Shown: positions 7,576 through 15,148 of the stretch, in pieces
How the letters are laid out: the number at the start of each line of letters is the position of its first letter
Numbering within the stretch: the first letter of the stretch is position 1
NCBI GenBank assembly: GCA_905181725.1
Contig: CAJIYX010000146.1
Location: 1-39,762 of the forward strand
From: Alphaproteobacteria bacterium UBA830
GTDB taxonomy: Bacteria; Pseudomonadota; Alphaproteobacteria; MPNO01; UBA830
Length of the DNA: 39,762 nucleotides
Direction: 5' to 3'
Notes under the pieces: generated by a model
Seen by the model: the letters and a program-made list of their open reading frames with translations, nothing else
Databases searched by the model: none
What the model was told of the DNA's origin: nothing
Made by a program: the position numbers and the translations under genes

Positions 7576-8964
7576 ATGGAAAAACGGTCTTCCTTCATCG
7601 CCCCGGCAATTGCGTTGCTGGCAGCCGCCGTCAGCATCTTTCTATGGTTCCAGCCCCCGCCGGAGGGTGCGCCACCTGAAATAATGCGTGTCGCCGCCGT
7701 TGTCTTGGTTTCGATCGCCCTCTGGGCGACAAGCGTGATTCCCGAATATTTCACGGCAATCATCTTTTTCTTCCTGGCGATGGTGCTGACCGATAGCGGC
7801 GCGCCGACGGTCTTTTCCGGATTTCATTCCGCCGCGGTCTGGATGATTTTCGGCGGACTGATTATCGGCGCCTCCGTTCAGGAAACCGGGTTCGGCAAAA
7901 CGCTCGCTAGTGTTTTGCTCAAATTTTTCCCGCGCAACTATCTCGGCATTCTTTTCGGTATCACCGTGGTCGCCGCGGTGCTGGGCTTTCTGATCCCGTC
8001 AAATACCGGCCGGATCGTGATCATGATGCCGATATTCATGGCGCTGGGCGACCAGATCGGCTTTGCCCCCGGCAGCCGCGGTCGCGCCGGACTCGCGCTG
8101 GCCGTCGCCGCCGGGTCCGTCTATCCCGGCCTTGCCGTTCTGCCGGCAGCCGTGCCCAATCTCGGCTGGCTCGGCGCGGTTGAAAGCATTCACGGCATCA
8201 AGGTCACGTATGGCGAATATCTGATCGCGAATTTTCCGCCGCTTGGCATCACTTCCATCATCGCCATTCCCCTGATCTGCCGCTTTCTGTTCCCGGATAA
8301 AATCGGCACGGGCACCACGGATATAGAAGCGGCCAAGACGTCGGCCGCCCAGACCCGACTGATACTGGTGCTGACGGCGGCGCTCGGGCTCTGGCTGACG
8401 GACTTCGCCCACGGCATTTCGCCTGCCTGGATCGCTCTGGGCGCCGCTGTTTTCTGCATGCTGCCGCGGTTCGGCATGGTTCCGACATCGCTCATGGTCG
8501 GCAAAGTATCCTACGCACCTTGGTTTTTCGTCGCCGGCGTTATCGGCATGGGTGCCCTTGTCGCCCAGGCGGGGCTCGGCACGTATATCAGCGCGACCCT
8601 GTTCGGTATCGTGCCGCTGACAAAAGGCCATGATTTTCTGAACTTCGCCATCGTCAGCGCAGTCGGTATGGCGATGAGCATCGTGACGACAGTCCCCGGA
8701 CAACCTGCGATCATGACATCGCTGTCAGCGGATATCGCGGCTGCCACGGGCTGGCCGCTGATGACCGTATTGATGACCCAGCCCCTCAGCTGGGCAATGG
8801 CGCTGTTTGCCTATCAGTTTCCGCCGATCATCCTCGCCGCCCATCTCGGCGGGGTGTCGATGCGCCGGGTCTCGAAGCTGTTGATCGCCATGTGTGCGCT
8901 TGCATGGTTCGTGATGTTGCCATTGCAGTACCTGTGGTGGGAGTTTCTCGGCTTTTTCGGCTGA
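7576..8964 (+). CDS. SLC13/DASS-family anion symporter
   Basis: A 462-residue inner-membrane carrier with about 12 hydrophobic segments. The PSNTGR motif near residue 140 is the SNT sodium/substrate site of the divalent anion:sodium symporter (SLC13, CitT/SdcS) family, and a second less exact repeat (VPGQPAI near 375) matches the inverted half. Such carriers import dicarboxylates, tricarboxylates, sulfate or taurine-like sulfonates. It begins 85 bases after the sulfotransferase pseudogene, but there is no evidence the two were linked in function. Frame intact; substrate unknown. Confidence 0.88.
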   Translation: MEKRSSFIAPAIALLAAAVSIFLWFQPPPEGAPPEIMRVAAVVLVSIALWATSVIPEYFTAIIFFFLAMVLTDSGAPTVFSGFHSAAVWMIFGGLIIGASVQETGFGKTLASVLLKFFPRNYLGILFGITVVAAVLGFLIPSNTGRIVIMMPIFMALGDQIGFAPGSRGRAGLALAVAAGSVYPGLAVLPAAVPNLGWLGAVESIHGIKVTYGEYLIANFPPLGITSIIAIPLICRFLFPDKIGTGTTDIEAAKTSAAQTRLILVLTAALGLWLTDFAHGISPAWIALGAAVFCMLPRFGMVPTSLMVGKVSYAPWFFVAGVIGMGALVAQAGLGTYISATLFGIVPLTKGHDFLNFAIVSAVGMAMSIVTTVPGQPAIMTSLSADIAAATGWPLMTVLMTQPLSWAMALFAYQFPPIILAAHLGGVSMRRVSKLLIAMCALAWFVMLPLQYLWWEFLGFFG

Positions 8965-8993
8965 GCGACACCGTCCGGCTAGTCGCGGCCGTC

Positions 8994-9045
8994 TCAGGCA
9001 GCAATCCGCTGCTGTGTCAGGCAGCAATCTGCTGCGGTGTCAGGC
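8994..9045. repeat. 23-bp tandem repeat with hairpin potential (2.3 copies)
   Basis: Units at 8994-9016 and 9017-9039 differ at two positions, and a third begins TCAGGC at 9040. Each contains GCAGC-AATCY-GCTGC, a short stem-loop. The array sits just after the SLC13 gene and touches the 3' end of the convergent response-regulator pseudogene, so it may serve as a two-way transcript end. The last copy supplies that pseudogene's original stop codon. Confidence 0.7.
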
Positions 9046-9435
9046 TACACGTTTTTCCGTTACGGGAGCTCCACGCAGCACCTCGCGAAACTCACCGAGA
9101 CTGAAAGGTTTGACGACCGTCCGGATTTAAAGATTCGCCGCTTCTCCGATACGCTCGGCCACCTTGGTAAAGAGAGGATCGCCCACGCTCAGGATGATGA
9201 CCGGTACACCGGAACCGTGGCTCGACAGCCAGCGCAATATCTCAATACCGTCCACATCGGGCATATGGATTTCAATACACACGACGTCCGAATCTATCTT
9301 TTCGAACTGATCGAAAAACTGGGTGGACTGGTTGAGAGCGTGAACGTCGTAACCGTCCGTTCCGGCGATCTTTCGGATCAGGTCCGTAATTTCGACGTGA
9401 TCATCGACGACAAGAAGACGCTTTTGATCGCTCAT
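9040..9435 (-). pseudogene. Single-domain response regulator, nonsense-mutated
   Basis: A stand-alone receiver domain. From the ATG at 9435 the protein runs 102 residues to a TAA at 9127-9129. The same frame then continues IRTVVKPFSLGEF, restoring the receiver's conserved Lys-Pro block, and ends at 9040. The acidic pair is Asp11/Asp12. The phosphoacceptor position is Glu55 (CIEIHMPDVDG) where Asp is expected. The stop removes the last strand and helix, including the conserved lysine. Either it is a pseudogene or a truncated phospho-independent relic. It lies divergent from the OmpR-type regulator at 9606. Confidence 0.75.
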
Positions 9436-9605
9436 TGGCGTACCCGTAAGACGTGATGAATGTTGCTGCAAATTATGACAAATGTGCCTGAAATCCTTGA
9501 ATCCGCGAGAATTTTTATATGTCGGTTTGTTTCGGTCTGTTGCCGCAGGGCGGAGACTCCAGCATAGTAACCAATTGCTAGGTAGGCAGAATAAGGCGGG
9601 GTCAA

Positions 9606-10337
9606 ATGAATACGGATACTATCAAAATTCTGGTCGACGACGACGATCCGGCGTTTTCTTCGATGATTGCTGAATACCTTCACGACCGGGGGCACAACCC
9701 GGTAGCTGTCGAAGACGGCGACCGCATGCGTAAAGAAATGGAACACGGAGACGTAGACCTCGTCCTGCTCGACCTGGTGCTGCCCAGAGAAGACGGCGTA
9801 GCACTTACCCAGTACATCCGCTCCAATTCCAGCGTCAGAATCATCATCCTCAGCGGCAAGGGCGATATGACCGACCGCGTTCTGACCCTGGAGCTGGGCG
9901 CTGACGACTATCTGCAGAAGCCATTCGAGCTGAGGGAACTTTCCGCCCGTATCAACAGCGTGTCGCGGCGCCTGTCGCGCGACGATGACAAGCCCCCGGA
10001 GATGGCAACATCCGCCTCTTTCGCCGATTGGAAACTCGATTTTATCCACCGGCGGCTTACGTCGCCAGGCGGTGAGGACGTGTCGCTGACGACGAGCGAA
10101 TTCGCCCTGCTCGAAGTCTTCGTCAAAAACGGAAACCGGCAGATGTCACGGGCCGAACTGGTCCAGGCCGTCCGCGGGCGCGAGATGAAAAGCTATGACC
10201 GCACGATCGATATTCATGTATCGCGCCTGCGCAAAAAGATCGAACCGGCAAAGAACCAGCCGCAGTTTATTCAAACCGTGCACGGTGGCGGGTATATGTT
10301 CTGCGAACCCGTCACGATGCTGTCGAAAAGCGCCTGA
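9606..10337 (+). CDS. OmpR/PhoB-family response regulator
   Basis: A 243-residue two-domain regulator. Receiver domain: acidic cluster at 11-14, phosphoacceptor Asp56 in LLDLVLP, Lys106 in LQKPF. DNA-binding winged-helix domain from about 135 to 236 with the SEFALL, RTIDIHVSRLRKKIE and TVHGGGYMF signatures. It should bind DNA as a phosphorylated dimer. No histidine kinase gene is adjacent, so its partner is unknown. The ATG gives a normal N-terminus (KILVDDDDP). Frame intact, in contrast to several regulators nearby. Confidence 0.93.
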   Translation: MNTDTIKILVDDDDPAFSSMIAEYLHDRGHNPVAVEDGDRMRKEMEHGDVDLVLLDLVLPREDGVALTQYIRSNSSVRIIILSGKGDMTDRVLTLELGADDYLQKPFELRELSARINSVSRRLSRDDDKPPEMATSASFADWKLDFIHRRLTSPGGEDVSLTTSEFALLEVFVKNGNRQMSRAELVQAVRGREMKSYDRTIDIHVSRLRKKIEPAKNQPQFIQTVHGGGYMFCEPVTMLSKSA

Positions 10338-10410
10338 ACCGATCCACGGCGCATGAGCGCGCCTGAAAACCATCCCAAAATCCGGCACTTTTCTGAAAAA
10401 AATGCCGAGA

Positions 10411-10446
10411 ATCAAAAGCGGCTGAAAACTTTCCGCCGCTTTTGAT
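10411..10446. terminator. Terminator downstream of the OmpR-type regulator
   Basis: A 12-bp perfect stem, ATCAAAAGCGGC (10411-10422) with GCCGCTTTTGAT (10435-10446), and a 12-base loop. The A/T arms let it act in both directions between the convergent regulator and OmpA-lipoprotein genes. Confidence 0.8.
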
Positions 10447-10457
10447 CGTTTACCGAG

Positions 10458-10490
10458 ATTTGCGGGCCGGCATAAAGCCGGCCCGCAAAT
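10458..10490 (-). terminator. Strong hairpin downstream of the OmpA lipoprotein gene
   Basis: A 14-bp perfect stem, ATTTGCGGGCCGGC (10458-10471) with GCCGGCCCGCAAAT (10477-10490), and a five-base loop, 8 bases past the stop of the minus-strand gene. The T run after it is weak, so it may stabilise the mRNA end or act with the neighbouring hairpin. Confidence 0.75.
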
Positions 10491-10498
10491 CGATTTCC

Positions 10499-11320
10499 TT
10501 AACGCAGGATGGCAATCTCGACGCGGCGGTTCACGCCCTTTTTCATGCCATCCTTGGTTTTAACGGCAAAATCGCGCTCACCGGCGGCGACCATGCTGAT
10601 GCTGCCTTTGACGCCAGCTTTACGAAGCGCACTGATCACCGCGTTCGCACGCTTGTCGGCCAACGCCTTATTGTACGAATCGCTGCCCGAAGCATCGGTG
10701 TGACCGATAACAAAAGTCGCTTTCGCGCCTTTTTTGATCGAAGATGGTGCCATCGCTGAGCTGTTGAAGGCGAAATAGACCATGTGGCTTTCCTTCGTCG
10801 GCGCTTTCTTCTTCGCCGGCGCAGCCATCATCTTCTCTTTCATCGCAGCGTCAACTTCGGCCATCGCGGCGTTGAAGCCAATCTGGCAACGCGAAATATC
10901 GATGCGCTGAGTGTCTTCTTCGGCTTGCTGAATCCCGCAATCGAACTGGGTCTGGGCGGTCGCGAGTGCGGCCGGTGCCTTCTTCTTGCCGCCATGCGTG
11001 CGGGCAAGGGTCAGCTTCTACCAGGCGGCCTGAAGCTCGCTGACATACTTCTTCGGAAGCTTACGATCATACAGACGATCAGGCAGCACTTTCTGGCCGT
11101 TCGCAGCCATCATCGCCTTCTTTCCGAAATAATTGGCATCACCGAAATCATATTCTGCGGCCTCGGCCTTCGCGAGGTCGATATAACGGGCCTGAAGCCC
11201 TTTATCGAAAGCGGTGCCCTTGTTCGGCATTTTCGCCAGCATGGCGGTATCTGGTCCGGCACAAGCTGCAAGAAGCGCCCCCGAAATAGTCAAAATAGCA
11301 ATATTGCGTAAAGTACTCAT
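10499..11320 (-). pseudogene. OmpA-family lipoprotein split by an in-frame TAG
   Basis: The ATG at 11320, with GAGGGG upstream, starts a lipoprotein signal peptide ending in LAAC (residues near 13-16). The frame runs to TAG at 11018-11020, then continues without a shift through KLTLARTHGGKKK, a second helical region, and an OmpA-type peptidoglycan-binding domain (GHTDASGS, NRRVEI) to 10499. An ATG at 10864 could start the C-terminal part alone, but without a signal peptide it would stay cytoplasmic. The segment between YFAFNSSAM and GHTD is about a dozen residues shorter than normal, so there is probably a deletion too. The family anchors the outer membrane to peptidoglycan. Confidence 0.8.
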
Positions 11321-11445
11321 GGGACTGCCCCTCAATTTACTATGTGCCAACCTCCCACACATTCTTCCCGAATGGCCGCCGATAATGATGTTAATAGGCT
11401 TCCGGCGCTTAGCTCAAGAATTTACTTATACCGTGTCGCCCATGC

Positions 11446-12477
11446 TCATACCCTGCCGTCTGCGCTTAACAGGATGGCAATGGGTCGTGTTTGCCGGAAC
11501 TCGGCCAGAATGATCATCAAAATGACGGTAATCGGGACACACAGGAACATACCGGTCACGCCCCAGATCGAGCCCCAGACGGCGAGCGAAATAATGACAA
11601 CAAGCGATGAAAGGTTGAGCGATTTGCCCATCATTCGCGGTTCCAGCACATTCCCGATGAGGAACTGCGCCGCGCCGAGAACGACCGCCACCACCAGGAA
11701 CGGTCCTAGGCTGCCGAACTGGATGATTGCCAGGAGCGCCGGAAAGACGACGCCGAGGAGCGAGCCAATCGTCGGTATATAGGCCAGCAAAAAGATCAGA
11801 AAAGCCCAGAAAATAGCCAGATCGACCCCGACAATGGCCAATACGACATAGCTGACAATCGCGGTCAGCAGGCTGAGCGACGTCTTCACGGAAATATATT
11901 TCTGGGTGCGATCGCGGATATCCGAAAGAACATCCTGCACCTCTTTCTGGCGGCCGGAATCTGGGAACAATGCTTCAATCTTGCGCCCGAATGTCCGCTG
12001 TTCCGCCACTAGAAAAATTACATAAATCAGGATTAACCCGGCATTTCCGGCCACGGACGCTGTCGCCGACACCACCCCGCCGATCAGGGCGCGCACATCG
12101 ACCTGATCGACGACATGCCCGATTGTCGGCATTTCTTTCAGACCTCCAATTGCAACCGCCTGCGCAACCAGTTTCTCTATGTTGGCCTGATACGTGGGTG
12201 CTGCCTCGCGTACCGCAGCGATATTCCCGCTGATCATTTCGACGATGAGCCCGAGCGCGACGACCAGGGCCGTTATCGACAGCGTCAGGGCCAGCCAGCC
12301 CGGTACCTTCAGCCGCACCTCGATGGTGCGGGACAAGGCGTTGATCAGGTACCAGATCATAATCGCAATCGCGAGCGGGATCAGCAGATCACTGCCCGTT
12401 ACGAGCACATACACCATGAGGGCGGCGATGCCGAAGGTCACGCCAAAAGCTGTCAGTCTGGAAGGCATAATACTCAT
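11446..12477 (-). CDS. AI-2E family transporter (TqsA/YdiK-like permease)
   Basis: A 343-residue inner-membrane protein with about eight hydrophobic segments. The stretch LAYIPTIGSLLGVVFPALLA, the IGNVLEPRMMGKSLNL block near residue 272 and the SIWGVTGMFLCVPIT segment are the hallmarks of the AI-2E transporter family. Members have been linked to autoinducer-2 export or to Na+/H+ antiport; the name does not prove a role in signalling. The ATG at 12477 has a weak ribosome site; a second in-frame ATG is 9 bases in. Frame intact. Confidence 0.88.
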   Translation of the reverse strand: MSIMPSRLTAFGVTFGIAALMVYVLVTGSDLLIPLAIAIMIWYLINALSRTIEVRLKVPGWLALTLSITALVVALGLIVEMISGNIAAVREAAPTYQANIEKLVAQAVAIGGLKEMPTIGHVVDQVDVRALIGGVVSATASVAGNAGLILIYVIFLVAEQRTFGRKIEALFPDSGRQKEVQDVLSDIRDRTQKYISVKTSLSLLTAIVSYVVLAIVGVDLAIFWAFLIFLLAYIPTIGSLLGVVFPALLAIIQFGSLGPFLVVAVVLGAAQFLIGNVLEPRMMGKSLNLSSLVVIISLAVWGSIWGVTGMFLCVPITVILMIILAEFRQTRPIAILLSADGRV

Positions 12478-12540
12478 CCCGGAGTGCGGTTATGGGCTTT
12501 ATTCTAGCAGACCAGGTCGAATCCTGCGTCTTCCATCTTG

Positions 12541-12597
12541 TTGTGGGAAGTCCGGACCGTTGTGAGAAGCCCAACCGTTGTAGGAAGCCCATGACCG
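12541..12597. repeat. Three imperfect ~19-bp tandem repeats
   Basis: Units TTGTGGGAAGTCCGGACCG (12541-12559), TTGTGAGAAGCCCAACCG (12560-12577) and TTGTAGGAAGCCCATGACCG (12578-12597). They lie between the AI-2E gene and the Lys/Gly-rich gene, in the 3' region of the latter. Function unknown; they could be slippage products. Confidence 0.65.
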
Positions 12598-12632
12598 TGG
12601 CCGCCGCGTCAGATTCCACCTCAAACAGGAAA

Positions 12633-12934
12633 TCAGCGGCGATTATTCCGGTTAACTCGGTTATTAAGGCCATTCCGGCCTTTGCGCCGCAGGTTGCGGT
12701 TGCGGTTCCGCTTACCTTTACCCTTGCCGCCCTTGCCTTTGCCCTTGTTGCACCAGGGATTGCCCTTGGATTTACCGTGACAGGACGGACGCACCTGCGC
12801 ATTGGCAGAACGGTCAAGATGAACAATGGTGGGTTGGCATAAACGACAAGAACGCTCAAACCGAGTTTGGCAAGCGCTGTACGGCGCCTGATCGACTTAT
12901 CGGATCGTCGTTCCATAGCTTTATCGTCACTCAT
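12633..12934 (-). pseudogene. Small secreted Lys/Gly/Arg-rich protein, frameshifted
   Basis: The ATG at 12934 opens a protein with a charged N-terminus (MSDDKAMERRSDKSIRRRTA), a hydrophobic segment (LAKLGLSVLVVYANP), then a frame change near 12835. In the next frame come IVHLDRSANAQVRPSC, NPWCNKGKGKGGKGKG, NRNRNLRRKG and a tail NNRVNRNNRR ending at 12633. The joined product would be about 100 residues, very basic, with a few cysteines, and probably exported. I recall small alphaproteobacterial proteins with the same HLDRSANA-like segment, but cannot name a family. Without the indel the first frame would run into the AI-2E gene with no recognisable features. One base missing in the AACCCACC run is the simplest explanation. 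Confidence 0.55.
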
Positions 12935-13099
12935 GTTCGGATACTCTTACAACTAAAAAAACACTAGACTCACTTGGAGTAGTATTCATTTAGATAATTC
13001 ACCGCCGAACCAAAGCAAATATGTTCATCGTTCACAGAATTGTGCGAGTTGCTCCTCCCAGTCAGGCTGGCGATTGATCCGATAATCCGACGAAAAACA

Positions 13100-13648
13100 C
13101 TACCTGGCTTGTGCCGCTTCAAGCTCGGCAATCCTTGACCGCAGCGGCGCAACCGCAGAATCGGTATCCTCGGCCGTAAAGCGCGGCGTGATGTGCTGCG
13201 GGCAGTTCCAGTCAATTGCCGCCACATCGATCAGAAAAGCCCGCCCGATCTTTGCGGAACAACCCTCCAGGGCAAGGCTTTCCAGAATTTCAGGGTCTTT
13301 GGAGGTCTTTACCCGACCCAGCAGTTTCAATCTGGCCTTATTCGGGTAATCCATAAAAAACAACGATACGCGATCATCAACCTGCAGATTACCTGTGCTG
13401 ACAAACTGGCGGTTGCCGCTGAAATTGGGAAATCCGAGAGTCTTTTGGTCTATCACGCGAACAAATCCGCCTGGCCCACCCCGATGCTGCACATAGGGCC
13501 ACCCCGTTTCGCTGACCGGCGCCATTTAGAAACTGTCGCGTGCGCCGATAAAAGCCTCTTCGCGGTCAGTGAGAACGTTATTGCTATCTCCGCCCGCAAG
13601 GTTGTCCCGGTGCTTGAAGAATTCGAACCACCACCGCAGCCAATCCAC
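13100..13648 (-). pseudogene. Pyridoxamine 5'-phosphate oxidase-like protein, nonsense-mutated
   Basis: The C-terminal 141 residues (from ATG 13525) form the FMN-binding split-barrel of a PPOX-superfamily protein: GWPYVQHRGGPGGF, NRQFVSTGNL and LFFMDYPNKARLKLLGRV are characteristic. Immediately upstream in the same frame is TAA (13526-13528), preceded by DREEAFIGARDSF, the family's usual N-terminal helix. In relatives this joint reads FY(M/I)AT, so a Tyr codon has become a stop. The true start further upstream is unclear and overlaps a LysR fragment on the other strand. Members bind FMN, F420 or haem. Expression of only the C-terminal part is possible but it would lack the first helix. Confidence 0.75.
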
Positions 13649-13747
13649 ATTATTCACCAGGACGGCCGGCTTGCCTCCGCCAAGGTCCGCACGTTTGTCG
13701 ATTTCATCGTCGAGCGCCTTCGGGCCGATCCGTCGCTCAACGCCTGA
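13595..13747 (+). pseudogene. 3' remnant of a LysR-family regulator
   Basis: About 50 codons ending at TGA 13745-13747 encode VLEEFEPPPQPIHIIHQDGR and SAKVRTFVDFIVERLRADP, the extreme C-terminus of LysR-type regulators. Nothing upstream in any plus frame resembles the rest of a LysR protein; instead the minus strand there codes for the PPOX-like gene. So the 5' nine-tenths has been lost, with a junction near 13595. It sits 3 bases from the stop of the convergent monooxygenase gene, which it may once have regulated. Confidence 0.75.
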
Positions 13748-13750
13748 CGC

Positions 13751-14854
13751 TCAAAGTGCTGGCAATCGCAGTCCGCGGGCTTCAAGACGCGGCAATACCT
13801 CTTCGACGATAATCGGCAAGTCTTTAAGGTAGTTCGGCAGACCGATCGCGACCGCATCACAGCCGGCCTCCGAAAGTCGGGCCAGTTGATCGGCCACACT
13901 ATCCGGATCACCGACGACGGGTGTCGCGCCGTTGGCGGTCGCCGCGCGCATATGAAAGCGCTGCCGGTCTTCCGAGGAAATGTCGTCGGTATCGATGCCG
14001 CGCTCGACCATCATGATGCGGCAGGCCTCGGTATCGGCATGCTCGACTGCATAGTAGTGGTGATAGTCTTCCGCTTCCTTCTGGGTCGGAGCGCAGACGA
14101 CGCCGATATTCGTAAATAGGCCGATATCTTTTCCCGCATCCCTTCCCGCCTGCCGGAGGGATTTACTGTCCTCGCGGAACTTGTCGAAATCATAGAACGT
14201 GTGGAACAGCATATCGGCATTTTGGACGGCAAATTCCCGCCCGCGCCCGGACGTGCCGGCACACACCACCATGGGCCGCACGTCGCTTGCGGGCTTCGGG
14301 TTCAACACTGTGCCCTTAGTCTGGAAAAATTCTCCGTCGAAATCGAACGGCTCATCCTCGGTCCAGATACGGGTGACCAGATCGATCCATTCCTGACCCA
14401 GGTCGTAACGCCGCTCGTGCTCACCGAGATCGACGCCCAGCATATCGAACTCTTTCTGATACCAGCCACAGACAATATTGAGCCCGAACCGGCCGCCCCC
14501 GATGTGATCGGCCGTTACCATCTGCTTTGCCGCGACAGCGGGACTGTACGCGGTGACGTGGACTGTCCCGAACGCCATGATGTTCTTTGTTGCCGCGAGG
14601 AGGCCCGACGCCCAGGCGATCGTCTCAAAGTTCGATCCGTTATGATTCGTCTCGCCGCCGTATCCGATCCAGCGCCCAAGCGGCAGCATGAAATCGATAC
14701 CGGCATCGTCGGCCTGCACGGCGAGTTCCCGGCAGTTTTCCCAGGTGGCGTCCCAGCGCTCGGGAAAAGTCGAACAGGCCAGGCCGCCGTCGCAGTTCGA
14801 TCCGAACAGGCCAACGGCCAGTTTATTGCGGGTGAATTTATTTGTGGCTTTCAT
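13751..14854 (-). CDS. LLM-class flavin-dependent monooxygenase, RutA/SfnG-like
   Basis: A 367-residue TIM-barrel protein of the luciferase-like monooxygenase superfamily. The strings VTADHIGGGRFGLNIVCGWY (about 113-132), GEHERRYDLGQEW, IWTEDEPFDFDGEFF and VVCAGTSGRGREFA follow the subgroup of pyrimidine monooxygenase RutA and dimethylsulfone monooxygenase SfnG. Those use reduced FMN and O2 for C-N or C-S cleavage. A separate flavin reductase would be needed and is not seen here. A good GGGGGAAAG site precedes the ATG at 14854. The gene is divergent from the TPP riboswitch/luxE transcript and shares its intergenic region. F420 use is possible for the superfamily but the subgroup favours FMN. 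Confidence 0.85.
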   Translation of the reverse strand: MKATNKFTRNKLAVGLFGSNCDGGLACSTFPERWDATWENCRELAVQADDAGIDFMLPLGRWIGYGGETNHNGSNFETIAWASGLLAATKNIMAFGTVHVTAYSPAVAAKQMVTADHIGGGRFGLNIVCGWYQKEFDMLGVDLGEHERRYDLGQEWIDLVTRIWTEDEPFDFDGEFFQTKGTVLNPKPASDVRPMVVCAGTSGRGREFAVQNADMLFHTFYDFDKFREDSKSLRQAGRDAGKDIGLFTNIGVVCAPTQKEAEDYHHYYAVEHADTEACRIMMVERGIDTDDISSEDRQRFHMRAATANGATPVVGDPDSVADQLARLSEAGCDAVAIGLPNYLKDLPIIVEEVLPRLEARGLRLPAL

Positions 14855-14950
14855 GACTGCACTTTCCCCCGAACAGCGCCTTTGTTCAAGGTTTGCCCCC
14901 GCGTTTGCGGCTCTTGTGCCCGGGACCGGACAGGGACATAATCGGGTAAC

Positions 14951-15055
14951 GATCCCAGGGGAGCTTCGCTAGGAAGCTGAGATGTCGACGGGCGCAGGTT
15001 GAGCCGACGCGACGACCCTTAGAACCTGATCCGGGTTATGCCGGCGTAGGGAAAC
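14951..15055 (+). ncRNA. TPP (THI-element) riboswitch
   Basis: The conserved thi-box is plainly visible. CTGAGA is at 14977-14982; GACCCTTAG (15014-15022) runs into AACCTGATC (15023-15031), a GGGTTATGCCG segment and GCGTAGGGA (15044-15052). ATCCC near 14952-14956 can pair with GGGA at 15049-15052 to close P1, and GAGC with GCTGAGA forms the HMP-binding arm. The variable P3 extension is about 25 bases. The aptamer senses thiamin pyrophosphate and in proteobacteria usually represses when bound. It lies about 95 bases before the luxE-like start with no other gene between, so it should control luxE-luxC and probably the SDR. Confidence 0.95.
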
Positions 15056-15062
15056 GGGAAGT

Positions 15063-15083
15063 CTGCGCAGCCAATCCGCGCAG
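15063..15083 (+). promoter_or_regulatory. Hairpin in riboswitch expression platform (candidate)
   Basis: CTGCGC (15063-15068) pairs with GCGCAG (15078-15083), eight bases after the aptamer. There is no U tract, so it does not look like an intrinsic terminator. Regulation at translation or through Rho would fit better. The luxE ribosome site (AGGGA, 15134-15138) lies 50 bases further on. Confidence 0.4.
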
Positions 15084-15148
15084 GCGAAACACCCCCGCTT
15101 TACCGCCGACAATCCGGATCCCTGAGACGACAAAGGGATATCTGGCGC

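Noticed and set aside
14201..14941. 246-codon plus-strand frame over the monooxygenase gene
   Set aside because: Antisense to a well-conserved LLM-family protein with a good ribosome site; no family features of its own.
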